Of a stretch of DNA of 64,000 nt, positions 12,710-24,755 are shown piece by piece (positions within the stretch are counted from its first letter, which is position 1; each line of letters begins with the position of its first letter). Source of the stretch: Cardiocondyla obscurior (lineage: Eukaryota; Arthropoda; Insecta; Hymenoptera; Formicidae); contig NC_091884.1 in assembly GCF_019399895.1 (NCBI RefSeq), positions 1,800,501-1,864,500 on the forward strand. Reading direction: 5' to 3'. A program made the position numbers and the translations under genes. Under the pieces are notes generated by a model. It was not told where the DNA came from. It made no database searches and saw only the letters and a program-made list of their open reading frames with translations.

Positions 12710-14627
12710 CAAGACAGCTAAAAATCCAGTACATACCAGCGCTCAAGTCCCGCTCCCTCGTAAAAGAACAGATTTCACGGAGGGCTCACAGATTTAAAAA
12801 CAAAGCTGTGTACTCGAGCGACAAAGATCAACTTCCTCCCTAATAAGTAGACTTAATATTTTTAAAATAAACTGTATCGATTTGTTCTTCTTTACTTTTT
12901 TTTTTATCATTGACTTGAAAAAAAAGAAGAAAGAAAAAAGTTTTTATTCACTTTGCGCTAGTCGAAGTCCCGTTTACACTCGACGATATCGATAGTTTCG
13001 GCAAGTTCGCGAGGGGGAGGGAGAAAGAAATCCGGAATGAGGCCTTGCACGTGATATTCCGATCGCGACTTTCAAATTGATACATTTCCCGAAGATTTCG
13101 CGAAGTCGACGGAATCCAATTTTAGACGAGTTTTCAGGACTCGTTCCCGGTGGGAGTCAATGAGGAATTTTCGCTATCACCGCTCGGCACGGATCCACTC
13201 AACGGATCAATCGTACTCGACGGAAGCTCCCCTGGTCGTATGTATGCATGCAGGAAGCTCTCGAGACGAGAAACGAGCGCATCGCATTTACGCAGCTTTC
13301 AACGTGTACGTTAGCGAGCGTGGGAGCCCGACATGACAGGCATTGTCTTCTTCTAAAACAACCCGCCGACGATTATTACCATTATCGAAAATCGAGCTTT
13401 CACGGTTACGAATCTCTGACGTGTGTTTTAGCGCCGCGAGCTGTTCAGTGATATCATACCCAAAGGTTTTATTTATACGCGTGCTGAATCGACCTGTTCT
13501 ACATTTATAGTTAATTATTTATGTTAATGGGGCGACATTACAACGAAAGTTTTATTGTCATAAAATCGTAACACGTATTGACAGCCCGTAAATATCGAGC
13601 AACAATTTGTTTAAAATGTATATCGTTAGTAATTTTATACGTAATGCTATAATATCGAATGAAACCACGCGTATGTCAGAATTGATTTCTCTTTCTCTTT
13701 CTTTCTCTCTCTTTCAATATTTTATTTATTTTTATTTTATTTTATTTTAATATTTATTATTTAATTTATATCTCTATTTTTAAACGTTCGATTTTCATTA
13801 ATCGTTTATTGTTGAAATATGTAATTGTGATATTACATATTTAATGCCCGAGTAATTAACGACGAGAACATTATACCGAAAGGATATTACACGGTTCTTG
13901 CGCCAAAACATTCATTACATATGGTGACATCCCCTTCGCGCCGCAGTCTTATCTCCCACACATTATCTGTTCTCCAAATGCTATTCGGCCCTTGTAAATT
14001 CCCATACTGTCCGTTTTTGCCGCCTGCTATCGTCGTATTGCGAATCGTAACACGGAGCTTCCACTGTTCCGTTTTGAACAACGTCATATTTCTGTTGCAC
14101 GACCACCGTGTCTGAACAATCTTGTACACGCATCCATACAGGTGATTGCTATTCTCTCTCTCTCTTTCTAACTCTCTCTCTAACTCTCTCTTCTCTCCCT
14201 TTCCACTCATTTATCTACCTATCTATTCATCTATCTTCCTCTCTCTGATTTCGTTCGGCGTGCTTGTGTATCAACGTCCGTTCGTTAGAGCATTAACAAC
14301 AGAACGGCAGGCGCAAGCCTCTCGTAAAATGGGCGCGCGCGATTCTCTCTAACTGGTCGCGTAACATCTGGCCGCATAGGCTTCGAGCTTCAGGTGCGCG
14401 TACTCGAAATTTCGTACCATATACGGGATTAATAGCGATAGCACGGATACGCGAATGACGGATTAATGGGTCGAACTGATTTTCCGCGTGGTCCGTCCTG
14501 ATTTAAATCACGTTCCGGTTAGAGATACTCTTTTGTCGCCGGTCGTAAGTAATTAGAGTGACAAGAAATTGACGAGGAAAATGGCATTGCAATTGAATCT
14601 GATTAAATTTAATTTAGCACATATGTA
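12710..14627. other. Non-coding DNA with CT-rich simple repeats
   Basis: This holds AT-rich DNA, a modest CpG-rich stretch (12960-13450) and pyrimidine repeats at about 13686-13715 and 14152-14205. The two longest frames, at 13887-14352, run in opposite directions across the CT repeat and are low complexity. No gene is supported. Confidence 0.5.
14152..14205. repeat. CT-rich microsatellite
   Basis: A (CT)n run is interrupted by AACT and CCC units on the plus strand. The opposite strand yields a frame of repeated Arg-Glu, which explains a spurious open frame there. Confidence 0.85.
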
Positions 14628-15186
14628 CCCGAGTGGAAATTTATCTAGGTAATCTAATTTTGCAGCCGGTGGTTAGATCGCGCAGATTAAATATATTTCT
14701 CAACTAGCGACTATCTTCGAAAAGAAAAGTCGTCATTAAAAAAATAAAAAAAAAAGAAAGGAAACAAAATCTGTCTAGCATCGATCATCTGGTCGCTCAA
14801 GGTTCAGCGCGGACCGTGTACCTAAATAGATATCTGAACGTTTTTTGCCGCGTACTTATTTACTGTTGTGTGTTGACCTTACGCAACGTTCGCTCGACTG
14901 CCGAAATCGCCGGGCAAACCAGTTCTCGCCGCCCGCCGCCCGCGCGTCCTCCACCTTGCGAGCTTGGATCGCGAAAACTGCCGGCCGATGTAAACACACG
15001 CACGTACTCACACCAGCGGACTCGACAATCGGGCGTTGCGTAAGATCGATTCGCGCAGTAGACTCGTACGCGGCGAAAAGCGTTTAGATATTTAGCTTTT
15101 CTGGCTCGTTATTAGCCGGGAATAATTATCTAGTATTTAATACGTTTTGAGCGTTACATTTCTGGCTCGATTAATTTCCACTCGGG
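14628..15186. mobile_element. Candidate non-autonomous element with inverted ends
   Basis: The block starts with CCCGAGTGGAAAT and ends with its reverse complement, ATTTCCACTCGGG; similarity continues inward (18 of the first 21 positions). Each end is flanked by TA, which fits the TA target duplication of Tc1/mariner-type elements, though TA is common here. The length is 559 bp with no transposase frame, so it would be a MITE-like element. The interior holds an A-rich stretch (14738-14762) and a CpG-rich core (about 14880-15080) that looks unlike the ends. Both inner ends have relatives in the block at 38205-38345: the left end carries TTAGATCGCGCAGATT in inverse orientation and the right end carries TTAGATATTTAGCTTTTCT. 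Two separate decayed copies in opposite orientation would look similar. Confidence 0.45.
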
Positions 15187-18100
15187 TATAGACGTACTCG
15201 CGACGTATATTCGCGTTAAAAATTTTTATTCCGTTGGAAAAGCTTCGTGTATTTGATTAAAATAATTGGTTTTATTCTTCTTATAAAAATAAAAAAATAA
15301 AAAAATATGAGCCTAAGTCACGATTCATTAATCTTCTAATTGTGCATTGAGAAAATTTATTTTTACATACTTTTTCGTGTTATTAAAACGTGTATTTCGT
15401 ACTTTTATCTTTTTTATTTTAATTGTTTTTTTTTTTTTATTCTTTAATAAATTCTAAACGTTGCAAATGCATGATCGCGCATACAAATATCCTGCAAATA
15501 TTAATATGCAATAGGAGAACGCTAAAGAGAGTCTTAACAATTACAAGGTAGTTTCCCTAATTATTAAACATGCTAAATATACTCGTAACAATACACAATT
15601 TTGTAATCGTACGATACAACACGGGAACGTGGTCTTTCCCGTTCGCTATTCAAACAAAATTGAAAACCGTGTATTCTGGTCACGTACTTTTCAAGGCGAA
15701 AGTAAGACAAATAAAATGAGCTGCATTTACTTGATGATTATTGTGACTATCCAAAACAATTTCCCTTGCGCAATTTTAACGCGGTATCTTTATCTTATCA
15801 AAAAAAAATATAAAAAAAAAACAAAGAAAAAAAAGAAAAAATTTCTTTTTCTACATAACGTCAGAAAATATATTAAAGTATAAACGACTTATATGTTAAC
15901 TCTAGTCACAAACGCTACACCGAATAAATTTAATAAACGATCGACCACCTAACTGAATCATTCGGCTATTTGTAAGGCGCGCTAGGACTGATTTTCAGCG
16001 GAGCTACCTCGCTTTCTTATAGCTTAGAAGCGTGGAGGCCTTCTTTCTCTCTGGTCACGTATCGCGAAGGGAAAGAGGGGGGGGAGGGGCAAAAGTGAGA
16101 ACGGGAAAACGGTGGAGGACGAAGGTAGGAAAGATCTATGCGAGGTCCGTATACCTCACGGGAGTAATGGAACATCGATAGATCGCGGCACTTTCCCACA
16201 CACTCTTTCTCAAATCTTTCCGACGAATTGCAACCGGACCCAGTAATCACTTGTCCTAGACGCAGCTGATCCTGAAATTGGTTTTTTATGGCCGACGCCG
16301 TTCGTCATCTCGAGTGACTGAGAGAAGGGAATGGTACGTGTCTGGCGCGCCTACCCCGTTCGTTGAAGCAGGGCTTGGCTTTTGAGAAATGTTACTTTTC
16401 CGAGTTAAGGAATAGTCTGTTTTCGTTCCGTACATCATCGGGGGGGGAAGCTTTTGCCGAATCGAAATTATATTTTACGATATTGTCACCGGCAAAAGCG
16501 GAAGAAATTATAACGTGTTTTAATTAATAATAGTAATGCAACAAATTCTCGTCGTCTGCATTCGCGCGATTAAGTATTTATACGCAGAGAGGTCTTTGAA
16601 ATGAAAAGATGATGCGCGAAATATCAAACGTATCATTTTTCAGTAATCGCACCCGGAATATTTGCCAGATTGAACCTGCTAAACGTTCGCGGCCTTTAAA
16701 ACTTTTACACTTTTCTCTTGTCGGATACTAAGAAAATGACTTTCGTAAAAAGCACAAAGTGAAGGTCGAGGTACTGAGTGGCTGACTTTGTTTCCCCGCG
16801 GCATGAACTTGGAAGTTGACACTACACGCTGCCGCAGGCGACACACCGCCGTTATCGCGTGATTGTTTCCTCTCTTTCTCCCGAGCGCAAAAGACCCTGA
16901 TACGAGGGCGTCCTCGTGTGTACGCGCGGAGCTCTATTTCAACCGACGATGGGAGATAATCAAAACTCATGTGAGAAAGCTAAATGGAAAGTGCACTCTG
17001 TCGCAGGAGTGCATTTACGATGGGCGAAATTGCGTGCCGCGCCGTTCCATCCCGACGAGCCGTCTTCTCGCGAGGGCTGCTTGTCCTACCGTCGGGTGAC
17101 GAAGGGTAATGTATCGTGCACCCTGGGGCGCAAGACGACCGAGAACAGATTGCGTAGTCTACCGTGTCGGATGTCGACGCGTTATTCAAGACAGCCGCCT
17201 TTTCGCACGAGATCGAAAAAGTATTTGGCGTACGGAGATTGAAATTATTCGCTTGCCTAAACCGATCGAGACGTCGCGCGTCGCGTTTATTAGTTTTGCA
17301 TCGAGGTTGAAATGACGTCTAATAATATGATCTGCATAAATTGTGTAAATTGCTAAAGAAGTTTAAAAATTTTTTCTTTTTTTTTAATTATTGAGCAACT
17401 CGTTATAATCTTTATAATCATGACTTAAGAAGAACTTAATAATAAAGTTAAAGACAACCTCGCTGCTTCAATTCTTCTTTAATTATTTTCAGTTTTATGA
17501 TTCTAATTTTTGCGCAATTAGGACAAAGTTTTTGCAAGTTTGCTTTATTTTTATATTGCGAAAATTTATTTTTTTAAAGTAAATTTATTTATTTTTTTTT
17601 CTTTTTTTTTTTTTTTAAATCGAATTTAAGAAAAAGTAATACTCACTGTTTCAAAGATTGCACAAGTTTTTATTACGCAATTACGAACTTGTCATACGAA
17701 TCTCTTATGATTAAGCTTACAAAAACTTCCCGTTGTACAAACTTTAGTTCTACAGACTGCATAAAGATCTCATTCATGGTTAAATCTTAATATGAGCATG
17801 AAAGTATAATTTATAAACTTTCATATTTTTTTAAAGTTCAGTTATAATCACTATTAAGTTCGCTGTTCCAACAAAACGTATATCTGGAGAAAGCCATGAC
17901 TTATTCTCGTCATCCTAAAATAGCACTTACGTTTCATGAAAGTAAACATGTCTATCTTATTTTAGGAGAAGTTCGAGAAACGAAAATATCTTGAAACATT
18001 ATGTTTTTACTCCGCTACGACAATTTTGTTTAAAAATTTTCTCGTCAAATGTTTTAATGACAATTAGAAATTTCTTAAGCATGTAAATCGACCTGCAAAT

Positions 18101-18960
18101 ACGAATTGGTCGACTTATTTTCTTTGTCTTAGATCACCGTCTTCGTTCGCACGTATGCCGCGAAAGTGTCAACTTAATGTCCAATGTTAATTATAATTCT
18201 GATTTACGAGCAGCCGTCGGTCGTTTAATATATCATATTTACATGGATAATTAACAAAGCTCAAATGTATAAACTTTTCCTCGGGCAATATTAATGATAC
18301 ACCCCGCTCTTAATCATGTTTGCGTCAAAAGTGACATATCTTCGTGTTCACGCCATCGCGTGATTAAGCGAATCTTCAAAGTTATATGCAATTTTCACGA
18401 ATGCCAACAATAGACAATGAACAACATTTGGCCAGTAGATACGTGCGCATTTGATTTTAGTTGTGAAAAGTTAAATAGATTTCTTTTCTTTTTTTTTTTT
18501 TATATATATATAAAATGTTTAAATACTTTTTACGCGTTCTACGCCAACCACGTGATATTAAAGTTACGAAAATTATAATCGAAATAAATAATAAAAAATT
18601 CTCTTTGCTTTAGCTCGCTATTTTTATTTAACACGTAAACGTTGTACAAACGCGCGCGTATATGACAAGACACCGAAAACGAAATAATCGAATACTTCGA
18701 TATTTTTATATAAATTTTATTTTATTTTAAAATTTAACGAGGAAAAGTAAATTTTATTTAAAGTTTACAGTAAAAACTTGCAACTTTTTTAAACATTATA
18801 CTTGCTATATTTATATATAGTATATATATTTTTGTTTTAATTTTCGCAGCAGAAATTGAATCCTATACTAAATATTCTATTTCTGAAAAGGAATTATTTT
18901 TACCTTCGCCATTTATTATAACATAATTTTATTTTATTACTCCCTTTCATTTCGTCACCT
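15187..18960. other. Mostly AT-rich non-coding DNA
   Basis: Two somewhat CpG-rich areas (about 15950-16370 and 16860-17290) sit in otherwise very AT-rich DNA. G tracts lie at 16077-16089 (eight G, then four G), and long T-runs at about 17591-17614 and 18487-18502. Frames at 16863-17315 overlap on both strands and match nothing I know. I see no gene. Confidence 0.5.
17913..17967. other. Nested inverted repeat
   Basis: TCCTAAAATA (17913-17922) is repeated in inverse at 17958-17967. Between them is a second, smaller inverted pair, TTAC-G-TTTC / GAAA-GTAA (17927-17945), with one bulged base. Its loop is only two bases, so it may act as DNA symmetry rather than an RNA hairpin. No function can be assigned. 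Confidence 0.35.
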
Positions 18961-21928
18961 TCCTGAGAGACGTAATAGCGGAGATAACAGACAATTAGGT
19001 CACTTTCCAATTACCAGCAGGTCGAATACGGAAAGAAAAAAGGATATCAGCCGAGTAGTTTCGGTGTCAGATCTTCTTTTTGGCACGGCGCCAACACTCG
19101 CCCCTCTCCCGAGTTTTGTGAATTGCTTCTGCGTGGCTACGCGCTTTTTTATAATCCGCGATAGCGACGCCTGTTTTGTACAGCTATGCGCGCGCGATGA
19201 TAAATGTGCAGAATGCTACAATACCATAATCAGATTCGCATATGCACGCAGAGAGCGCAAGGTTACTACCGGAAATGTAATCGTACAAAGCAATTGTAAA
19301 TGAACGAATGAAAAAATCCAAATAAAAAATTAAATATTCAGAATTTATTTTTTTTTTTTTTTTTTCAAATATTACGTACGTGTTATTTAATTTATTTAAA
19401 ACAAATTAATTTTCTTTTATTATTTTTTATCAAACGAGAGCTGTATAGCTCGATCAAATCGGGCAGCTGATTTTATAAAAGAATCCTCTTTTTCTTTCCT
19501 TAAAACGGTCGTTTCTGGGGCTTTGGTTTTTCGACCCGCTTTTCCCCCAACAAAAAGTTATTCCGCGAACGGAGTTGCACTGCCATTTCGGTCCGCAGCC
19601 GGTACATACATTTTACAAGATGGAAGCTACTACAGGAGTAAGTGGCATTCCGTGTTTCAAATGACTCGCCGCTATGCCTGGCAAAGACATACAACCTCAG
19701 CGGTCCGCACCTTCATTCGTCTCCGTTCAAGAACCCGCCAATCCGCCACGGCCGGCGCGGTAGCGACGCAATCCTTTAATCCGACCCTAAGACCTTTTCT
19801 GTATTCCCGCGCGAAACTAACCTGCGGTATGTCGAAACTTCCACTTTGTCGCTCGGCGAATAATATCAAACCGCTCCCTGAGAAACCGTCTCTTAGCGTA
19901 TTTCTTGAGCGCGCGAAGGCGCCACTAAGGGGATCCGGGCATTTTTATTCAAGTTTGCAAATCGCAAGGGATCCCCAAAGCCGACTTTCTCAAAGCGCAT
20001 CACCTCGAGCACTCATTTTCTCGAAATTATTTGCAAATAAAACGAACATTCCGTTCAAAGGCGAAACGTATAATGCCTATTGTTACCGAATTTAATAATA
20101 TATCTAACTTTATCGAATGAAATATATATTTTTACAACATTTTCATACTTTGTAAGTAATTCACGTTTCCTTTTTACATCTGCTTTCTTTCCCTTTCGAC
20201 TTATCGAAGCGCAGTTACGGTATATTTCGCTACGCGAGCAAATATCAGAATAGAAAGCATTCGTTCGTGAAAGAATTAAGACGCGCTCGGGTTATTTTAT
20301 TTTTTTTCTTTTTTTTTCTTTTATGTATACTCAATATCTTTTTCAACATCTAATTAATTTTTTTATTTTTCTTTTTTTAAACACGTATCGTAAATTGTAC
20401 CGCGCCGTTAGCGAATAGACGCCAAAGTACAAACGTACACACACTTGGAATTAAGTCACGCTCGCGCCACTCCTCCTGATTGATTTCAATTTCGTGCACA
20501 CCACCTACCCTACCCACGTGGCGCATTGTGCACCGCTGAAAATCATTTTGAACAATTCGAACGCCCGAGTTGCGATCGGTTTCGGCGAGTTCGCGCCGTA
20601 CTTCGCGGTTCGTGGAGAAAGTTCGCTCCGGCTCGGCCCAGTGCGCACGTGTCTCCCGTATTGGCGGCAAACTTGCTTTAGCTATCTCTATATATGCGGA
20701 TCAATGATAAATCGTGACAGAACGATACGTGCCGGCGTAGGATAGCACGGCCAACCGTGCCGGATAAAGTTATCAAAAGCAACGAGCGGAGTGCGGGCCG
20801 CCTGACCGAACGAGAAAAAAAAAAAAAAAAACGAGCCACCAGTTATTGCGAAGGGTCTCCGTCGAGCAATTCCATCTCGGAGAGCAATCCGCTTCGCATC
20901 GAGAGACGCTCCTTCCACAATATCTTTTTTCCTGTCTGTTCTTTTCCTCGTTTTTTTTTTCCTTTTTTTTTTCTTGCTCTTAGACCGCAACGTCACCGAG
21001 CGTAGGTCACTGTATACGTATATGTATAATACACGGTCGTGTGTCGTTCCCGCGGGATCGTGTCATTAATTCAGGATTCGGTCATCGCTCGTATTGATCA
21101 AAAGTATTTTCTATGCCGAGAAGAATAGAGAAATCTCGTGTTTACGCATCCAGAAAGATAATCAGGGAAACCCGGAAAGGAGAATAATCTAAAAACTTGA
21201 TTTCTATGTGCGCGACGATTTGTTCCGACAGATTGAATTATTTCATAATTCGAGATTACGTATTTATTTTAAATATAAATATTATATTCTGTAAATTATA
21301 CGATAAAATCGTGAAGTATCTAAATATTACAGAAAATGCCGACGCGGAATACGCGGATATAATATTTTTAGGTATATTAGATTTCTTGAATTAATTCAAG
21401 CTGAAATAAAGCCTTACATTTTTTTTTTTTTTTAATAAAAAAATAAGCAACATATTTTTTCGAAGGATAAAAAAAAATGAACTTTGGGCACGGCAATAGT
21501 AAGCTGCACGCCTTAGTTATGCGTTATTAATAGAGTTAATTTGATTTACGATACCACGCCGGCGATAATGCTAATAAATATTCTGCTTAAGCAACGTATG
21601 GAAATATGCAAGGTTATTAAATGCGCCATTTTCATTATACTTGCTCATTATTGCGGTCACGAGAGTGGTCGCGCTAGAAAGTGCAAAATATTCTCTGCCC
21701 CGTTAAGAATAATCCTTCTTCTTTGCATGGTAGAGGGGGGAGGGACGGAAAAAGGAAAGGTCAGAATAGTAGGATAGAAAGACCGCGGGAGAGCTTGTCC
21801 TGATAAAGTATTATCATTCCGCAAGTTTCCATGCAGGCTCCGTAATGAAATATTCAGCTCTTCGTAATCCCTATTCTACTTCCTGCTATGGTATTCTCTC
21901 CGACCTGTTCTGGGGTGGATATACTTAC
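18961..21928. other. CpG-rich patches and T-runs, no supported gene
   Basis: CpG-rich patches lie at about 19060-19200, 19520-20030 and 20400-21020. The longest open frame of the window (190 codons, 19523-20095, plus) is here. Its translation is Arg/Ser-rich, shows no domain or motif, and the opposite strand is also open, so I judge it accidental. T- and A-runs at about 19348-19366, 20816-20831 and 20952-20973 interrupt the rest. Confidence 0.45.
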
Positions 21929-22006
21929 CGCATCCCGTTGCATCGAGAGTCCACCGCGAAGAAACTCGATGATCCGCTCACGAATATCCGCGAAATTATC
22001 AATATC
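21929..22006 (-). CDS. Weak candidate coding exon, 78 nt
   Basis: A strong donor, GCG|GTAAGTAT (minus strand, 21928-21927), is preceded by 26 open codons reading D-I-D-N-F-A-D-I-R-E-R-I-I-E-F-L-R-G-G-L and on to R-D-A, an amphipathic, protein-like composition. The upstream acceptor (GGGTAG, 22008-22007) is poor and has no real pyrimidine tract. A second frame is also open, and an alternative acceptor ending TTTAG lies six bases further out. I do not recognise the product. The donor is the best evidence; the left boundary is uncertain. Confidence 0.22.
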
Positions 22007-22170
22007 CTACCCTAAATAATTTATACGCCTAACTTGGAAAATTGTTGATCTATTTAATTTAGCGGACGGTCTACATTTTATTTTTATACCGCTGTTTTTT
22101 CGCTGCACTGCTGGTATTTACGTATAATATTATTTTTTAATAAGCGCTATTTCGGAAATACTAAACAGGG

Positions 22171-22270
22171 GTGTCTTACTACATATAATTAAGTTCTTAG
22201 GGGTAGGAAGGTCTTTAACAGATAAAAGACCTGTCTACTCTTAAGAGCTTAATTATATGTGGCGGGACAC
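22171..22270 (+). ncRNA. Long near-perfect hairpin, small-RNA precursor or foldback element
   Basis: The arms 22171-22216 and 22225-22270 pair over 46 positions without a bulge: 37 Watson-Crick pairs, 7 G:U pairs when read as plus-strand RNA, and 2 mismatches (A178/C263 and A208/G233), closed by an eight-base loop. Of the eight transition-type imperfections, seven keep pairing as G:U on the plus strand. That is what selection on a plus-strand RNA would leave, although chance could give a bias this strong in either direction about 7% of the time. The sequence matches no insect miRNA I can recall. The outer ends (CAGGGGTGTC on the left; the inverse of CAGAGTGTC on the right) also resemble transposon ends, so a tiny foldback MITE is the main alternative. 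I found no clear target-site duplication. Confidence 0.45.
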
Positions 22271-22279
22271 TCTGTGTGT

Positions 22280-24590
22280 ATAACAATGTCATTTTGAACG
22301 GAATGATATCCATTAAGTTTCTTTACTTTCTTATAATTGTATATCTTTTATATATTAATTGATAGTGGAATTTTTAATATAAACTTTTACCTAAATTTTT
22401 TTTATTGAATAATTTAACTTCGAACAGGTTTTTTTTAATTAAAAAATTTAAATTAAAATTTTTTAAAATAAACATTTCATTATTTTAAATACAGCATATT
22501 TTGTTACCTAATGAAATATTCATTTTTGTAAAAAAAAAAAAAATAATTTAAATTTTAGTCGAATACAAGTTAGATTATTATGAATTTTCTTGCTTAAATT
22601 TTATGAAAATTATTATATAAAACTTTTATGTAATTATTAATTTCTATAATAACGGTAATTTAATCAAATCATTTATTCAGCATTTCTAAACTTAATTAAT
22701 TAATATATTTAAATATTCGTGCAATCGCTAGTCAATTTTGATCAATTCTTGCAAAATTTAATATCTCAAATTAATTAAAGTATTTATAAATAAATAAATA
22801 CGAGGGGAAAATTAAGTATACGTTGCTCGCAGTCGTTCGAAAACTATTTTTGTTTTGCGTTCCGGATTTTCATAAATGAATTTACGACGCAATTTTGGCC
22901 GCTCTAGACGGTACACTGAAAAATGTTTAAACATTCATTGCAGCCCCAAGTTCTAATCCACCACTGGCGATTTCTTTACTTTACTCAGCGTTGGCCGATC
23001 GCCAGGCTTCCGATGTGTATGCCCCGTTCTTTTTCGCAACCTTAATAAATTTTAGAAGTTCGTAGAAAGAAAATTTACAACTGCCTATTAAAGGGTTAAA
23101 GTAATTTTGATCTCCAAAAGTCCGCGCCGTGTGCGGCGTTCCCTTAAATTTAAATAATCGTCCCTTTAAAAAGTACTATTTTCAAAAACATTTCCGCGCC
23201 ATTAACTCCACGTTTTTACGAACTATTATCGAGAGCAATTTCAATTAGCGGGACTAATTACCGCCGGATAAAAAAATAAATTTTGATGAGAAATAATTGA
23301 AGCTAATGGAATAATTAAATAATACACAGTCGGGGTAGTGAAACATTTATACGGGTTATTAAACTTAATATGATCACGCCGGATTATCATTAAAATCTAA
23401 AACATTATTAGAGTTAATTGGAATATGAGTTGACAGAGATTCACGAAAATTTTGTAGCAAAGTATTAAAAGCTCTCGTGATATTTAGCGCCGATCGCCGT
23501 CGCGCCCTCCCGCTAATGGTTAATCGTTTCTCTTATCTCGCGGCTTCGATACGTAATTTCACTTCCTTCTATATAAATAAACACGAAAAGCAACCGAAAT
23601 CGTGCGAAAGTAACATCGATGAGAAAACCCGGAGAAAACCTCCTCGAGTTTTCCTCGATCTATACTACTGATTCGTCTGCAGCAACGAGTACCGACTGGC
23701 TGCGATGCAATGTACCGAAGGCAACCAAGAGAAAATAACATTGAATTCCTGCAAAAGGCTCCGAGAAAGTCGGACTATTTATTATTTTCAAGGGGATTGA
23801 GTTACGATCGAACCTAGAACGAGGTACGGCTCGAGATAGTCCGGGGGATTATTAGCGAAGAAATCTAAATAAGATACACCGGCGTTGCTTGATTAAGGGA
23901 ATCGAAGGTATAGAAACTGAATCGATTGAAAATATATTTTCTTTCCGCCGATACGAACGATCGTGCACATTTTTTTTTTTTCGGATAAATAACGTAAAGC
24001 GATATCAAATATCGCAAAATAATCGCGACCACCGCGGCGTACATCCGTAACATTATTAACTTTATTTCTTTATTACCTTCGTAATGTCGCGGCAAATAAA
24101 TTTTGACAATTATTAATTACGCAAAACAATAACAGTTATCGCGGCAAAGAAAAGCGCGGTGACGTTACGGTATAAAAAGTGTCTCGAATTAGATTCATTA
24201 ATCGGATTGAATTTACTGATAATATAATTAATTTTCGGAACTATTTATCACGCGTCCAGCTATTATCTTGGGGACGAGAACAATATCAGCGAGATCGAAA
24301 CGAGAGGCGAACTTGAACGATTAATTATTCGAAGTATTAATATCAATCAGAGGCGGTAATAAAGAGAACACGGGGGGGTAAGGGGAGGGTAGATGGACGC
24401 GAGTGCCATTAGATCAGATCGTGATGCGGAATAAAGAGCGGAATGAGAGAACTGTAAACCGGAAATAAAAGAAACGTGCCAAGTGTGTGTGCGCGCATAC
24501 TGGCGCGCTACTTACTATCAAAATAAAACCTAACAGCGGCGCATTTAGATGCGGGCGCCGAGTAAGGCCACGTAACTAATTGTCGGGTGG
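22280..24590. other. Very AT-rich non-coding DNA
   Basis: The stretch 22280-22800 is among the most AT-rich in the window, followed by moderately AT-rich DNA. No frame of interest and no acceptor-donor pair was noticed. A G-rich tract at 24372-24389 is listed separately. Confidence 0.55.
24372..24389 (+). other. G-rich tract
   Basis: Runs of seven, four and three G are separated by three bases and one base. This is quadruplex-capable if the run of seven is used as two tracts. It has no gene context. Confidence 0.45.
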
Positions 24591-24721
24591 GTGTGTTATT
24601 ATAAAATAAACGAGGTAGTGAGAACCGTGCCGTGGGAAAGAGGAAATAACGTGCAAGGCGGCGTGCTAAAGGCGCTCTGCGCTCGAGAGAAACTGAAGGA
24701 AAGACTGGGAGCCGAGGGAGG

Positions 24722-24748
<27 letters not shown>
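24722..24748. repeat. Poly-A run of 27
   Basis: This is the longest homopolymer in the window. It lies inside a CpG-rich patch and explains the polylysine or polyphenylalanine in frames crossing it. Confidence 0.9.

Positions 24749-24755
<7 letters not shown>

Noticed and set aside
19523..20095. Longest open frame, 190 codons, plus strand
   Set aside because: Arg/Ser-rich translation without domain, an overlapping frame opposite, and no promoter or splice context. A frame of this length is expected in CpG-rich, stop-poor DNA.
21197..21394. 65-codon plus-strand frame with a plausible N- and C-terminus
   Set aside because: AT-rich, short, no similarity I can recognise and no splice or promoter signals.
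23764..23832. Possible tRNA (GGTTCGATC B-box-like sequence on the minus strand)
   Set aside because: No matching A box, acceptor stem or anticodon arm can be folded around it.
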